Shown piece after piece: positions 1 to 10,340 of a stretch of DNA of 64,000 nucleotides. Numbering within the stretch: the stretch's first letter is position 1; each line of letters starts with the position of its first letter. The stretch lies in NCBI RefSeq assembly GCF_902506535.1, contig NZ_LR733827.1:645942-709941 (forward strand), in the 5' to 3' direction. The notes under the pieces were generated by a model. The model searched no databases, was not told the DNA's origin, and saw nothing but the letters and a program-made list of their open reading frames with translations. The DNA comes from Pseudomonas sp. 8Z (lineage in GTDB: Bacteria; Pseudomonadota; Gammaproteobacteria; Pseudomonadales; Pseudomonadaceae). The translations under genes were made by a program, and so were the position numbers.

Positions 1-183
1 GATGGCGATGAGTTGCGGGCTGTGGCAGGTCAGCGTGTTGCCGCGGACGTACCCGTGACGAATCCGGTATTCGATGTGACGCCTGCGGATTTGATCGATT
101 ACATCGTGACTGAAAAGGGTGTGGTTGAACGCCCGGATGCCGAGAAGATGGCGCAGTTGATGTGCCGCAAGCGTCTGCATTGA
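1..183 (+). CDS. mtnA: S-methyl-5-thioribose-1-phosphate isomerase, C-terminal end (partial)
   Basis: The window opens inside a reading frame that ends with TGA at 181-183; 60 codons are present. The visible tail has the NPVFDVTP segment followed by a helix ending [15 protein letters not shown], which matches the C terminus of MtnA, the methionine-salvage isomerase that converts methylthioribose-1-phosphate to methylthioribulose-1-phosphate. mtnA immediately upstream of gyrA is a known Pseudomonas arrangement. The start and catalytic residues lie outside the window, so the call rests on the tail and on synteny. Confidence 0.85.
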   Translation, partial: DGDELRAVAGQRVAADVPVTNPVFDVTPADLIDYIVTEKGVVERPDAEKMAQLMCRKRLH

Positions 184-427
184 GTTATGCGTTTGGTGTT
201 TGCTGCTGGTGCCGCTTCGCGCTGGGCGGGGTAGGTGCAAGGCGGGCTTTGTGGTAACCTCCGGCAGTTTTCACGGGGCCTGCCCGCAGTTGCTTTTGGC
301 GCCTCCTTATGTGGCATAACCCGTTGATTTATCGTGAGTCGTCATGGCTAGTCGCCAGGGCGACGAACTCCGTAGCGTTCAGGAAGAATGGCGCGGAGTT
401 TCACCAGAAAAAGGAACCAGGCTTCTC

Positions 428-3196
428 ATGGGCGAACTGGCCAAAGAAATCCTCCCGGTCAATATCGAAGACGAGCTGAAACAGTCCTACCTTGACTACG
501 CAATGAGCGTGATCGTCGGGCGTGCGCTGCCAGATGCGCGCGATGGCTTGAAGCCGGTACACCGTCGTGTGCTCTACGCCATGAGCGAGCTGGGCAACGA
601 CTGGAACAAGCCCTACAAGAAATCCGCCCGTGTGGTCGGTGACGTGATCGGTAAATACCACCCGCACGGCGATACGGCGGTGTACGACACCATCGTGCGG
701 ATGGCGCAGGATTTCTCCCTGCGTTACTTGCTGGTCGACGGCCAGGGTAACTTCGGCTCCGTCGATGGCGACAACGCCGCGGCCATGCGATACACCGAAG
801 TGCGTATGACCAAGCTGGCGCACGAGCTGCTGGCTGATCTGGAAAAAGAAACCGTCGACTGGGTGCCGAACTACGACGGCACCGAGCAGATCCCGGCGGT
901 AATGCCGACCAAGGTGCCGAACCTGCTGGTCAACGGTTCTTCCGGTATCGCCGTCGGTATGGCCACCAACATCCCGCCGCACAACCTCACCGAAGTGATC
1001 GATGGCTGCCTGGCGCTGATGGACAACGCCGAGCTGAGCGTCGATGACCTGATGCAGTACATTCCCGGCCCTGATTTCCCCACTGCGGGCATCATCAATG
1101 GTCGCGCTGGCATCATCGAGGCCTATCGCACGGGCCGTGGGCGCATTTACATCCGCGCCCGCGTCGAGGTCGAGGACATCGACAAAGTGGGCGGTCGCCA
1201 GCAGTTGGTGGTGACCGAGCTGCCGTACCAGCTAAACAAGGCGCGTCTGATCGAGAAGATCGCCGAGCTGGTCAAAGAGAAGAAGATCGAAGGCATCACC
1301 GAGCTGCGTGACGAATCCGACAAGGACGGCATGCGCGTGGTGATCGAGCTGCGTCGCGGCGAAGTGCCTGACGTGGTGCTGAACAACCTCTACGCCCAGA
1401 CCCAGATGCAGAGCGTGTTCGGCATCAACGTGGTGGCGCTGGTCGACGGTCAGCCGAAGACCATGAACCTCAAAGACATGCTTGAGGTGTTTATCCGTCA
1501 CCGCCGCGAAGTGGTGACCCGGCGTACCGTTTACGAGCTGCGCAAGGCACGCGAGCGTGGGCACATCCTCGAAGGCCAAGCGGTTGCGCTGTCCAACATC
1601 GACCCGGTGATCGAGCTGATCAAGAGCTCGCCGACCCCGGCCGAGGCCAAGGAGCGTCTGCTCGCGACTGCCTGGGAGTCCAGTGCGGTGGAGGCCATGG
1701 TTGAGCGCGCTGGCGCCGACTCCTGCCGCCCTGAAGGGCTGGATGAGCAGTACGGTCTGCGTGATGGCAAGTATTACCTGTCGCCGGAGCAGGCGCAGGC
1801 CATTCTGGAGCTGCGTCTGCACCGCCTGACCGGCCTGGAGCACGAGAAGCTGCTGGCCGAGTATCAGGAAATTCTCGCCTTGATCGGTGAGCTGATCCGT
1901 ATTCTCACCAGTCCAGAGCGCCTGATGGAAGTCATCCGCGAAGAGCTGGAGAAGGTCAAGGCCGAGTTCGGCGACAAGCGCCGTACCGAGATCATCGCCT
2001 CGCGTCAGGATCTGACCATTGCCGATCTGATCACCGAAGAAGAGCGCGTCGTTACCATCTCTCATGGCGGTTACGCCAAGAGCCAGCCGCTGGCCGCCTA
2101 CGAGGCGCAGCGTCGCGGCGGCAAGGGCAAGTCCGCCACTGGCGTGAAGGACGAGGACTACGTCGAGCATCTGCTGGTGGCCAACAGCCATGCGACCCTG
2201 CTGCTGTTCTCCAGTAAGGGTAAGGTGTACTGGCTGCGTACCTTCGAAATTCCCGAGGCTTCGCGTGCGGCCCGTGGTCGTCCACTGGTCAACCTGCTGC
2301 CGCTGGATGAGGGCGAGCGCATCACCGCGATGCTGCAGATCGACCTCGAAGCGCTGCAGCAGAGCGCTGGTGCCGACGAGGACCTGGACGACGAAGGTGT
2401 GGTGATCGAAGGCGAAGCCGTCGAAGTGGTCGAAGCCGAGGAAGTCGAAGAAGTGGAGGGTGAAACCCCCGAGTTGGTCGCCGAGCCGACCGGCGCCTTC
2501 ATCTTCATGGCCACTGCCTTTGGCACCGTGAAAAAGACTCCGCTGGTGCAGTTCAGCCGTCCGCGTAGCGCCGGTCTGATCGCTCTGCGCCTGGAAGAGG
2601 GTGACACCCTGATTGCTGCCGCCATCACCGACGGTGCCAAGGAAGTCATGCTGTTCTCCGATGCCGGCAAGGTGCTGCGCTTCGCCGAGAGCAAGGTGCG
2701 TACCATGGGCCGTACCGCGCGTGGTGTGCGAGGCATGCGTCTGGGCAAGGATCAGGAACTGATCTCCATGCTCATTCCTGAGTCCGGTGCGCAGATTCTC
2801 ACTGCTTCCGAGCGTGGTTTCGGCAAGCGTACTGGTCTGGGCAAGTTCCCGCGTCGTGGCCGTGGCGGCCAGGGCGTGATCGCCATGGTCACCAGTGAGC
2901 GTAACGGCAAGCTGGTCAGCGCCATTCAGGTGCAGGACGGCGAGGAAATCATGTTGATTTCCGACCAGGGCACCCTGGTGCGTACTCGTGTCGACGAGGT
3001 CTCCAGCTCCGGCCGTAACACTCAGGGTGTGACCCTGATCAAGCTAGCCAAGGACGAGACTCTGGTTGGCCTGGAGCGCGTGCAGGAGCCGACTCCGGTA
3101 GACGAGGACGAGCTGGTCGAAGGCGAAGAGGGCGTTGAAGTCGCCGAAAACGCCGAAGCACCGGTTGCCGATGCCGAGGAAGGCAGCGAGGAATAA
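428..3196 (+). CDS. gyrA: DNA gyrase subunit A
   Basis: This is the GyrA subunit of DNA gyrase, which breaks and rejoins DNA during ATP-driven negative supercoiling. I chose the ATG at 428 ([10 protein letters not shown]) over an in-frame ATG at 344 because it follows an AAGGA ribosome site and gives 922 residues, the usual Pseudomonas length. The active-site tyrosine is Tyr122 in AMRYTE. The quinolone-resistance region reads [10 protein letters not shown], with Thr83 and Asp87 as in susceptible pseudomonads. The C-terminal beta-pinwheel carries the GyrA box QRRGGKGK. A run of about 40 mostly acidic residues (about 668-710) interrupts the pinwheel, and the C terminus is also acidic; both are typical of the genus. 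Confidence 0.98.
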   Translation: MGELAKEILPVNIEDELKQSYLDYAMSVIVGRALPDARDGLKPVHRRVLYAMSELGNDWNKPYKKSARVVGDVIGKYHPHGDTAVYDTIVRMAQDFSLRYLLVDGQGNFGSVDGDNAAAMRYTEVRMTKLAHELLADLEKETVDWVPNYDGTEQIPAVMPTKVPNLLVNGSSGIAVGMATNIPPHNLTEVIDGCLALMDNAELSVDDLMQYIPGPDFPTAGIINGRAGIIEAYRTGRGRIYIRARVEVEDIDKVGGRQQLVVTELPYQLNKARLIEKIAELVKEKKIEGITELRDESDKDGMRVVIELRRGEVPDVVLNNLYAQTQMQSVFGINVVALVDGQPKTMNLKDMLEVFIRHRREVVTRRTVYELRKARERGHILEGQAVALSNIDPVIELIKSSPTPAEAKERLLATAWESSAVEAMVERAGADSCRPEGLDEQYGLRDGKYYLSPEQAQAILELRLHRLTGLEHEKLLAEYQEILALIGELIRILTSPERLMEVIREELEKVKAEFGDKRRTEIIASRQDLTIADLITEEERVVTISHGGYAKSQPLAAYEAQRRGGKGKSATGVKDEDYVEHLLVANSHATLLLFSSKGKVYWLRTFEIPEASRAARGRPLVNLLPLDEGERITAMLQIDLEALQQSAGADEDLDDEGVVIEGEAVEVVEAEEVEEVEGETPELVAEPTGAFIFMATAFGTVKKTPLVQFSRPRSAGLIALRLEEGDTLIAAAITDGAKEVMLFSDAGKVLRFAESKVRTMGRTARGVRGMRLGKDQELISMLIPESGAQILTASERGFGKRTGLGKFPRRGRGGQGVIAMVTSERNGKLVSAIQVQDGEEIMLISDQGTLVRTRVDEVSSSGRNTQGVTLIKLAKDETLVGLERVQEPTPVDEDELVEGEEGVEVAENAEAPVADAEEGSEE

Positions 3197-3205
3197 AGTC
3201 GGGCT

Positions 3206-3270
3206 TTGTGGGAGGGGCCGGGCGGCGTTCCGATTAGCGGCGACTGTCGCGGCTAAAGCCCCTCCCACGG
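3206..3270. repeat. REP-like intergenic palindrome between gyrA and serC
   Basis: The arms GTGGGAGGGGC (3208-3218) and GCCCCTCCCAC (3258-3268) are perfect inverted repeats around a second imperfect hairpin that includes GCGGCTAAAGCC. The same CGCGGCTAAAGCC core recurs at 25881-25895. The position just after the gyrA stop suggests a role in mRNA 3'-end stability or termination, but there is no T-run. Confidence 0.7.
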
Positions 3271-3336
3271 CACGGCAGACAGTTTGGACATGCCATCGCC
3301 TGGTGGTGGCGCTCTGTGAATCTGAGAGAGACAGAC

Positions 3337-4422
3337 GTGAGCAAGCGAGCTTTTAACTTCTGCGCCGGCCCGGCCGCGCTGCCGACCGCTGTACTGCAAC
3401 GTGCCCAGGCCGAGATGCTCGACTGGCAAGGCAAGGGCCTGTCTGTGATGGAAATGAGCCATCGCAGTGACGAGTACGTGGCCATCGCCAGCCAAGCCGA
3501 ACAGGACCTGCGCGATCTGCTCGCTGTGCCCAATGACTACAAGGTGCTGTTCCTGCAGGGCGGTGCCAGCCAGCAGTTCGCCGAAATTCCGCTGAATCTG
3601 CTGCCGGAAGACGGTGTGGCTGACTACGTCGAAACCGGCATTTGGTCGAAGAAAGCCATCGAAGAAGCCCGTCGTTACGGTGCGATCAACGTCGCCGCCA
3701 GCGCCAAGGTGCATGACTACTTCGCCATCCCGGGGCAGAACGACTGGCAGTTGTCGAAGAATGCTGCCTACGTGCATTACTGCAGCAACGAGACCATCGG
3801 CGGTTTGCAGTTCGACTGGGTGCCGCAGACCGGCGATACCCCGCTGGTGGTGGACATGTCCTCGGACATCCTCTCGCGCCCCATCGACGTCTCGCAGTTC
3901 GGCCTGATCTACGCCGGTGCGCAGAAGAACATCGGCCCCAGTGGCCTGGTGGTGGTTATTGTCCGGGAAGACCTGCTCGGTCGCGCCCGCAGCGCCTGCC
4001 CGACCATGCTCGACTATCGTGTCTCCGCCGATAACGGCTCGATGTACAACACTCCAGCGACCTATTCCTGGTACCTCTCCGGTCTGGTCTTCCAATGGCT
4101 GAAGGAGCAGGGTGGTGTCGAGGCGATGGAGCGTATCAACCGCGCCAAGAAGGATTTGCTGTACAAGGCCATCGACGACAGCGACTTCTACAGCAACCCC
4201 ATTGCTCACAACGCGCGCTCCTGGATGAACGTGCCGTTCCGCCTGGCCGATGAGAAACTGGACAAAGCCTTCCTGGCTGGTGCCGATGCGCGCGGCCTGC
4301 TCAACCTCAAGGGTCACCGCTCGGTAGGCGGCATGCGTGCCTCCATCTACAACGCCGTTGGCCTGGATGCGGTCGAGGCGCTGGTGGCCTACATGGCCGA
4401 GTTCGAGAAGGAGCACGCCTGA
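3337..4422 (+). CDS. serC: Phosphoserine aminotransferase
   Basis: SerC is a PLP enzyme that converts 3-phosphohydroxypyruvate to phosphoserine (serine synthesis) and also acts in the vitamin B6 pathway. The protein begins SKRAFNFCAGPAALP, the family N terminus, and contains the GAQKNIGPSG segment with the PLP-binding lysine and the C-terminal GHRSVGGMRAS motif. I chose the GTG at 3337 (361 residues, usual length), preceded by GAGAGA. An in-frame GTG at 3316 would add seven residues without a family match. The stop is followed one base later by the pheA ATG at 4424, so the two are translationally close. It is the first gene of the supraoperon that runs to rpsA. Confidence 0.97.
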   Translation: MSKRAFNFCAGPAALPTAVLQRAQAEMLDWQGKGLSVMEMSHRSDEYVAIASQAEQDLRDLLAVPNDYKVLFLQGGASQQFAEIPLNLLPEDGVADYVETGIWSKKAIEEARRYGAINVAASAKVHDYFAIPGQNDWQLSKNAAYVHYCSNETIGGLQFDWVPQTGDTPLVVDMSSDILSRPIDVSQFGLIYAGAQKNIGPSGLVVVIVREDLLGRARSACPTMLDYRVSADNGSMYNTPATYSWYLSGLVFQWLKEQGGVEAMERINRAKKDLLYKAIDDSDFYSNPIAHNARSWMNVPFRLADEKLDKAFLAGADARGLLNLKGHRSVGGMRASIYNAVGLDAVEALVAYMAEFEKEHA

Positions 4423-4423
4423 T

Positions 4424-5518
4424 ATGTCCGAGCAGGAGCTGCAGGCGCTGCGGGTGCGTATCGATAGCCTCGATGAGCGCATTCTTGAACTGATCAGCGA
4501 CCGTGCGCGCTGCGCCGAAGAAGTGGCGCGGGTGAAGATGAAGGAACTCAAGGAAGGCGAATCGCCGGTCTTCTACCGCCCCGAACGCGAGGCTCAGGTG
4601 CTCAAGCGTGTGATGGAGCGCAATCAGGGGCCGCTGGGCAACGAGGAAATGGCGCGGCTGTTCCGCGAAATCATGTCCGCTTGCCTGGCGCTGGAGAATC
4701 CGCTCAAGGTTGCCTACCTTGGCCCTGAAGGCACCTTCTCCCAGGCTGCTGCGCTCAAGCATTTCGGTCATGCGGTGATCAGCTCGCCGATGGCGGCAAT
4801 CGATGAGGTCTTCCGCGAAGTAGCTGCGGGCGCGGTCAATTTCGGCGTGGTGCCGGTGGAGAACTCCACCGAGGGTGCGGTTAACCACACTCTCGACAGC
4901 TTCCTTGAGCATGATCTGGTTATCTGTGGTGAGGTCGAGCTGCGTATTCACCATCACCTGCTGGTGGGCGAGAACACCAAAACGGGGTCGATCACGCGCA
5001 TTTACTCCCATGCCCAGTCGTTGGCCCAGTGCCGTAAATGGTTGGACGCGCACTACCCGAATGTCGAGCGCGTGGCTGTGTCGAGCAATGCTGAGGCAGC
5101 CAAACGGGTCAAAAGCGAGTGGAACAGTGCCGCTATCGCCGGCGATATGGCCGCCAGTCTGTACGAGCTGACCAAGTTGGCCGAGAAGATCGAGGATCGC
5201 CCGGACAACTCCACGCGCTTTCTCATTATCGGTAATCAGGAAGTGCCGCCCACCGGCGACGACAAGACCTCGATCATCGTCTCTATGCGCAATAAACCGG
5301 GTGCGCTGCACGAGTTGCTAGTGCCGTTCCACAATAACGGCATCGACCTGACTCGCATCGAAACTCGCCCATCGCGCAGCGGCAAATGGACCTACGTGTT
5401 CTTCATCGACTTCGTTGGCCACCATCGCGATCCATTGATCAAGGACGTGCTGGAAAAGCTGGCCCAGGAAGCCGTGGCGCTGAAGGTGTTGGGTTCCTAC
5501 CCCAAGGCGGTGCTTTGA
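4424..5518 (+). CDS. pheA: Bifunctional chorismate mutase / prephenate dehydratase (P-protein)
   Basis: The 364-residue protein carries an AroQ-type chorismate mutase (about residues 1-90, beginning ELQALRVRIDSLDERILELI), a prephenate dehydratase (about 95-275, with AYLGPEGTFS and the NSTRFLII motif holding the catalytic Thr) and a C-terminal ACT domain with GALHELL and ETRPSRSGKWTYVFFID. It makes phenylpyruvate from chorismate. The GAL and ETRP motifs of the ACT domain are the usual phenylalanine feedback site. The gene starts one base after the serC stop, consistent with one transcript. Confidence 0.97.
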   Translation: MSEQELQALRVRIDSLDERILELISDRARCAEEVARVKMKELKEGESPVFYRPEREAQVLKRVMERNQGPLGNEEMARLFREIMSACLALENPLKVAYLGPEGTFSQAAALKHFGHAVISSPMAAIDEVFREVAAGAVNFGVVPVENSTEGAVNHTLDSFLEHDLVICGEVELRIHHHLLVGENTKTGSITRIYSHAQSLAQCRKWLDAHYPNVERVAVSSNAEAAKRVKSEWNSAAIAGDMAASLYELTKLAEKIEDRPDNSTRFLIIGNQEVPPTGDDKTSIIVSMRNKPGALHELLVPFHNNGIDLTRIETRPSRSGKWTYVFFIDFVGHHRDPLIKDVLEKLAQEAVALKVLGSYPKAVL

Positions 5519-5535
5519 GTGGAGCCTGATCGGCA

Positions 5536-6105
5536 ATGACGCTTCCCGTCGATCGCTGTCAGCGTGCCTCGATCAAGCATCAGGAGCCCTTCGTCATCTG
5601 GTTTACCGGGCTTAGTGGTGCTGGTAAGTCGACTCTGGCAGAGGCGCTGGAGCGTAGCTTGCTTGCTGCTGGTCGGCATACCTATCTGCTCGACGGTGAT
5701 CGCCTGCGTCAAGGGCTCAACCGTGATCTGGGGTTTTCTCAGTCGGATCGGCGGGAGAATATCCGTCGGGTGGGTGAGGTCGCTGCGTTGATGGTCGAGG
5801 CGGGCCTAATCGTCATTGCTGCTTTGATTTCTCCTTTCCGTGCCGAGCGTGATTCTGCGCGCGCCTTGGTGCAGGGCCGATTTATCGAGGTGTTCGTCGA
5901 CACGCCCTTGGCTGTCTGCGAGCAGCGTGATCCCAAGGGGCTCTATCGGCGTGCACGTGTCGGCCTGATTTCTAACTTCACTGGGATCGACTCGCCATTC
6001 GAGGCGCCATTGGCGGCTGAGCTGTGCATCGATGCCAGCCGTTGTACGGTCGAGGTGGCCGTGCAGCAGATCCATGACTACCTCAGGAGCCACCATGCCT
6101 TGTAG
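5536..6105 (+). CDS. cysC: Adenylylsulfate (APS) kinase
   Basis: CysC phosphorylates APS to PAPS. The 189-residue protein has the P-loop GLSGAGKST (residues 25-33), the [16 protein letters not shown] motif, the ISPFRAERD segment and the family signature [20 protein letters not shown]. The length fits a stand-alone CysC rather than the CysNC fusion. It lies 17 bases after pheA and 72 before hisC, in the same direction, so it is probably co-transcribed with the aromatic genes. That place is unusual: in the well-known Pseudomonas supraoperon hisC follows pheA directly. The ATG at 5536 has only a weak ribosome site. Confidence 0.93.
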   Translation: MTLPVDRCQRASIKHQEPFVIWFTGLSGAGKSTLAEALERSLLAAGRHTYLLDGDRLRQGLNRDLGFSQSDRRENIRRVGEVAALMVEAGLIVIAALISPFRAERDSARALVQGRFIEVFVDTPLAVCEQRDPKGLYRRARVGLISNFTGIDSPFEAPLAAELCIDASRCTVEVAVQQIHDYLRSHHAL

Positions 6106-6177
6106 AGTGGCGCCTGCATCACCGGTTGCTGCCGGTGCCTTCGTCAACCGAGTTGCGTCAGAGAAGAGTCTCCGTTC

Positions 6178-7287
6178 ATGAGTTGCGATTTCCTTGCCCT
6201 GGCTCTGCCGGGCGTGCAGAAGCTGTCACCCTATGTGCCCGGCAAGCCGGTCGATGAGCTGGCCCGTGAGCTGGGGCTCGACCCCGCGAGTATCGTCAAA
6301 CTGGCCAGCAACGAGAACCCGCTTGGCCCCAGCGATAAGGTGCTGGCGGCTATCCGTGCCGAGTTGGGTGAGTTGACTCGCTACCCGGATGGCAATGGTT
6401 TCACCCTCAAGAGCGCTCTGGCCGCGCGTTACGGCGTCGATGCCGCGCAGGTGACTCTGGGCAATGGTTCCAACGATATCCTCGAGCTGGTCGCTCGCGC
6501 TTATCTGGCGCCCGGCCTCAATGCTGTGTTCAGCGACTACGCCTTCGCCGTGTACCCCATCGCCACCCAGGCTGTCGGTGCGCAGTGCAAGGTGGTGCCG
6601 GCTAAGGACTACGGGCATGACCTGTCGGCCATGCTGGCCGCTATTGACGACCATACGCGTGTCGTCTTCATCGCCAACCCCAACAATCCAACCGGCACCT
6701 GGTTTGGCCCGGATGCACTGGAAACCTTCCTTGCCAAGGTACCGGAACGCGTGTTGGTGGTGCTTGATGAGGCCTATATCGAATACGCCGAGGGTGACGA
6801 GTTGCCCGATGGCATGAATTATCTGGTGCGTTACCCCAATCTGCTGGTCTCGCGTACCTTTTCCAAGGCCTACGGTCTGGCCGCGCTGCGCGTTGGCTAT
6901 GCGATCAGCTCGCCAGCCATTGCCGATGTGCTTAATCGTGTGCGCCAGCCGTTCAACGTCAACAGTCTTGCTCTGGCTGCGGCCTGTGCGGCTCTTGCCG
7001 ATAACGATTACCTGGCTGAGAGCCGTCGCCTCAATGATGCTGGCATGCAGCAGTTACAGGACGGCTTGCGTGCGCTGGGGCTGAGTTGGATTGCCTCTAA
7101 AGGGAACTTCATTGCTGTGGACTTTGGTCGTGATACTGCGGCGATCAATCAGGCGTTGCTACGCGAAGGCGTGATCGTGCGGCCGGTGGCCGGTTATGGC
7201 ATGCCCAACTTCCTGCGCGTGTCGATTGGCCTGCCGCGTGAGAATGCTCGCTTCCTTGAGGCTCTGGCCAAGGTGCTGTCGGCGTGA
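6178..7287 (+). CDS. hisC: Histidinol-phosphate aminotransferase
   Basis: This 369-residue fold-type I PLP aminotransferase carries the ASNENPLGPS N-terminal motif, the NPNNPTGTW segment and the SRTFSKAYGLAALRVGYA segment that holds the Schiff-base lysine. HisC makes histidinol phosphate; the copy in this supraoperon is the broad-specificity type also able to use aromatic keto acids (family knowledge), which suits its place between pheA and tyrA/aroA. Its TGA stop overlaps the GTG start of the next gene in GTGA at 7284-7287, indicating translational coupling. Confidence 0.95.
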   Translation: MSCDFLALALPGVQKLSPYVPGKPVDELARELGLDPASIVKLASNENPLGPSDKVLAAIRAELGELTRYPDGNGFTLKSALAARYGVDAAQVTLGNGSNDILELVARAYLAPGLNAVFSDYAFAVYPIATQAVGAQCKVVPAKDYGHDLSAMLAAIDDHTRVVFIANPNNPTGTWFGPDALETFLAKVPERVLVVLDEAYIEYAEGDELPDGMNYLVRYPNLLVSRTFSKAYGLAALRVGYAISSPAIADVLNRVRQPFNVNSLALAAACAALADNDYLAESRRLNDAGMQQLQDGLRALGLSWIASKGNFIAVDFGRDTAAINQALLREGVIVRPVAGYGMPNFLRVSIGLPRENARFLEALAKVLSA

Positions 7288-9530
7288 CGGTGACTGTAAC
7301 GGCAGTGCAATCGAGTGCCCCTAAGATCGGCCGCCTGGTGGTGGTTGGCCTTGGCTTGATTGGTGGCTCCTTTGCCAAGGGGGTGCGTGAGCGGGGGCTG
7401 TGTGAGGAAGTGGTTGGGGTTGATCTGGATGCGCAGTCGCGTCATCTGGCTGTGGCCCTGGGCGTCGTCGACCGCTGCGAGAGCGACCTGGCGCTCGCTT
7501 GCCAGGGCGCCGACGTGATTCAACTGGCGGTGCCGATTCTAGCTATGGAAAAGGTGTTGGCCGCGCTGGCCAAGCTGGATCTGGGGCGGGCGATACTGAC
7601 TGATGTTGGCAGTGCCAAGGGCAATGTCGTTCGGGCTGCGCGCACAGCGTTTTTTGGTCGACCGGTGCGCTTCGTGCCGGGGCACCCGATTGCCGGTTCC
7701 GAGCAGAGCGGGGTGGAAGCGGCCAATGCCGATCTGTTCCGTCGTCATAAGGTCATCCTGACGCCATGTGAGCATAGCGATGAGGCCGCTGTGGCGGTCG
7801 TGGAGGGCCTTTGGCGTGAGCTCGGTGCGGATGTTGAGTCGATGGAGGTAGAGCATCATGATCAGGTGCTCGCCGCCACCAGCCATCTGCCGCACCTGCT
7901 GGCTTTTACTCTGGTGGACTCGCTGGCCAAGCGTAGCGAGAACCTGGAGATCTTTCGCTATGCCGCGGGTGGTTTCCGTGATTTCACGCGGATTGCCGGG
8001 AGTGACCCGGTGATGTGGCACGACATCTTCCTCGCCAATCGTGAGGCCGTGCTGCGCACGCTCGACGTTTTTCGCGACGACCTCGACGCCTTGCGCGACG
8101 CGGTTGTTGCAGGGGATGGGCACCAACTGCTTGGGGTATTTACCCGGGCACGGGTAGCTCGCGAACATTTCAGCAAAATTCTGGCCCGCAGGGCCTATGT
8201 GGACGCTATGCATTCGACCGATCTGATTTTTCTGGCCAATCCCGGTGGCAGCCTGAAAGGGCGCATTCGCGTACCGGGCGACAAGTCCATTTCGCACCGT
8301 TCGATCATGCTGGGCTCGTTGGCCAATGGCACCACCGAGGTTGAGGGTTTCCTCGAAGGTGAGGACGCTCTCGCCACCTTGCAGGCCTTTCGCGATATGG
8401 GCGTGGTTATCGAGGGGCCACACCATGGCCGTGTGACTATCCACGGTGTCGGTCTGCATGGCCTGAAGGCTCCGGCTGGTCCGCTGTACATGGGCAACTC
8501 GGGCACCTCCATGCGTTTGCTGTCCGGCCTGCTGGCTGCACAGTCGTTCGATACCACGCTGACTGGCGATGCCTCGTTGTCCAAGCGCCCGATGAATCGT
8601 GTGGCCAAGCCGCTGCGTGAAATGGGGGCGGTGATCGAGACCGGCCCTGAAGGCCGTCCGCCGTTGAGCATCAAAGGCGGCCAGCGCCTGACTGGCATGA
8701 GCTACGAGATGCCCATGGCGAGCGCTCAAGTCAAATCCTGCCTGCTGCTGGCGGGCTTGTACGCTTCTGGCAAAACGTCCGTGACCGAGCCAGCGCCGAC
8801 CCGCGACCATACCGAGCGCATGCTGCGTGGCTTCGGTTACCCGGTGAACGTCGAAGGCAGCACCGCTAGCGTCGAATCCGGTCATGCGCTCAGCGCCACG
8901 CGTATCGAGGTGCCGGCCGACATTTCCTCGGCGGCCTTCTTCCTAGTTGCGGCGAGCATCGCTGAAGGCTCCGAGCTGGTGCTGGAACATGTGGGCATCA
9001 ACCCGACCCGTACCGGCGTGATCGACATACTCAAGCTGATGGGTGGCGATATCACCCTGGAGAACCAGCGCGAAGTCGGTGGCGAGCCGGTGGCTGACAT
9101 TCGTGTGCGCGCAGCCAAGCTCAAGGGCATCGAGATTCCCGAGAATCTGGTGCCGCTGGCCATTGATGAGTTTCCGGTGCTGTTCGTCGCTGCTGCCTGC
9201 GCAGAGGGGCGTACCGTGTTGCGGGGCGCCGAGGAGCTGCGGGTCAAGGAGTCTGATCGTATCCAGGTCATGGCCGATGGCCTGGTCGCGCTGGGTGTCA
9301 AGGCAGAGCCGACCCCGGATGGTATCGTCATCGAAGGTGGTGCGATGGGCGGTGGTGAAGTCTGGGCCCATGGTGATCACCGTATCGCCATGTCCTTCAG
9401 TGTCGCCTCGTTGCGTGCCAGTGCAGCGATCCGTATTCATGATTGTGCCAACGTCGCCACTTCCTTCCCCAATTTCCTTGGTCTGGCCGCTCAGGTGGGC
9501 ATCCGCGTTGCGGAAGAGGGCAAGGCATGA
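7284..9530 (+). CDS. Fused cyclohexadienyl/prephenate dehydrogenase and EPSP synthase
   Basis: One 748-residue chain combines TyrA (about residues 1-300) and AroA/EPSP synthase (from about residue 309). The TyrA part has the dinucleotide motif [12 protein letters not shown], the DVGSAKG segment and [10 protein letters not shown]. The AroA part has [26 protein letters not shown] and the ESDRIQ and GDHRIAMSF motifs. The two halves act at different steps of aromatic synthesis: shikimate-3-phosphate to EPSP, and prephenate or arogenate oxidation toward tyrosine. This tyrA-aroA (also written tyrA-aroF) fusion is a known gammaproteobacterial, including Pseudomonas, feature. The GTG start at 7284 overlaps the hisC stop; the TGA overlaps the cmk ATG at 9527. 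Confidence 0.96.
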   Translation: MTVTVTAVQSSAPKIGRLVVVGLGLIGGSFAKGVRERGLCEEVVGVDLDAQSRHLAVALGVVDRCESDLALACQGADVIQLAVPILAMEKVLAALAKLDLGRAILTDVGSAKGNVVRAARTAFFGRPVRFVPGHPIAGSEQSGVEAANADLFRRHKVILTPCEHSDEAAVAVVEGLWRELGADVESMEVEHHDQVLAATSHLPHLLAFTLVDSLAKRSENLEIFRYAAGGFRDFTRIAGSDPVMWHDIFLANREAVLRTLDVFRDDLDALRDAVVAGDGHQLLGVFTRARVAREHFSKILARRAYVDAMHSTDLIFLANPGGSLKGRIRVPGDKSISHRSIMLGSLANGTTEVEGFLEGEDALATLQAFRDMGVVIEGPHHGRVTIHGVGLHGLKAPAGPLYMGNSGTSMRLLSGLLAAQSFDTTLTGDASLSKRPMNRVAKPLREMGAVIETGPEGRPPLSIKGGQRLTGMSYEMPMASAQVKSCLLLAGLYASGKTSVTEPAPTRDHTERMLRGFGYPVNVEGSTASVESGHALSATRIEVPADISSAAFFLVAASIAEGSELVLEHVGINPTRTGVIDILKLMGGDITLENQREVGGEPVADIRVRAAKLKGIEIPENLVPLAIDEFPVLFVAAACAEGRTVLRGAEELRVKESDRIQVMADGLVALGVKAEPTPDGIVIEGGAMGGGEVWAHGDHRIAMSFSVASLRASAAIRIHDCANVATSFPNFLGLAAQVGIRVAEEGKA

Positions 9531-10192
9531 GTGCTCCAGTCATCACCGTCGACGGGCCGAGCGGATCGGGCAAGGGCACCATTTGTGCGCTGCTGGCCAA
9601 GCAGTTGGGCTGGAATCTGCTTGACTCCGGCGCCCTGTATCGCTTGTTGGCGTTCGCTGCGGCTAACCATGGTATCGACCTGACCAATGAGGAAGCACTC
9701 AAGCAATTGGCTGCGCATCTGGATGTGCAGTTCATTGACAAGCGCATCATCCTCGAAGGCGAGGAGGTGACCGAGGCTATTCGCAATGAGCAGGTCGGTG
9801 CTGGTGCCTCGATGGTGGCCTCGCTGCCTGCCGTGCGTGATGCTCTGTTACAGCGTCAGCGCGCATTTCAGGAGATGCCTGGGCTGGTAGCTGATGGTCG
9901 TGATATGGGGACTGTGGTGTTCGCTGAGGCGCCGTTGAAGGTTTTTCTCACGGCCAGCGCCGAGGAGCGCGCTCGTAGGCGTTACCTGCAGTTGAAGGCC
10001 AAGGGCGATAATGTTAATCTTGCGAGTCTTCTCGACGAGATACGGGCGCGCGATGAGCGCGATACCCAGCGCGCGGTGGCACCGCTGAAGCCAGCGGTCG
10101 ATGCAATCGTGTTGGATTCCACCGAGCTTTCCATCGAGCAAGTGCTAGAACGAATTCTGCGCGAAGTCGCTGATCGCGACCTCGCCGGTTAA
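9527..10192 (+). CDS. cmk: Cytidylate kinase
   Basis: Cmk phosphorylates CMP and dCMP. The 221-residue protein has the P-loop [10 protein letters not shown] at residues 8-17, [11 protein letters not shown], the [12 protein letters not shown] lid segment and the [13 protein letters not shown] motif, all standard for the bacterial enzyme. The ATG at 9527 is within ATGA shared with the preceding stop codon. It is followed by a stem-loop and then rpsA, the conserved cmk-rpsA order. Confidence 0.97.
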   Translation: MSAPVITVDGPSGSGKGTICALLAKQLGWNLLDSGALYRLLAFAAANHGIDLTNEEALKQLAAHLDVQFIDKRIILEGEEVTEAIRNEQVGAGASMVASLPAVRDALLQRQRAFQEMPGLVADGRDMGTVVFAEAPLKVFLTASAEERARRRYLQLKAKGDNVNLASLLDEIRARDERDTQRAVAPLKPAVDAIVLDSTELSIEQVLERILREVADRDLAG

Positions 10193-10228
10193 GAGCCCCG
10201 GCTGTCTTAAGTCGGAAAGCTCGCAAGG

Positions 10229-10270
10229 AGGCATGCGGGAGACCAGTCCTTGTCCCGCAGGCCTCTTTTT
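10229..10270 (+). terminator. Stem-loop with T-run between cmk and rpsA
   Basis: The arms AGGCATGCGGGA (10229-10240) and TCCCGCAGGCCT (10253-10264) pair with a single mismatch and are followed by CTTTTT. This looks like an intrinsic terminator or attenuator that would reduce read-through from the aromatic genes into rpsA. A separate rpsA promoter would have to lie in 10271-10320; I do not see a strong one. Confidence 0.65.
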
Positions 10271-10340
10271 ACATGAACGAACCCACATGGTCTGGAGTGT
10301 GGTTTGGGCGAATCCCCGCCCTTGATCAACAGGAATCAAC

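Noticed and set aside
344..427. Longer gyrA start (28 extra residues)
   Set aside because: The ATG at 428 has the ribosome site and gives the known length; the extra residues match no GyrA.
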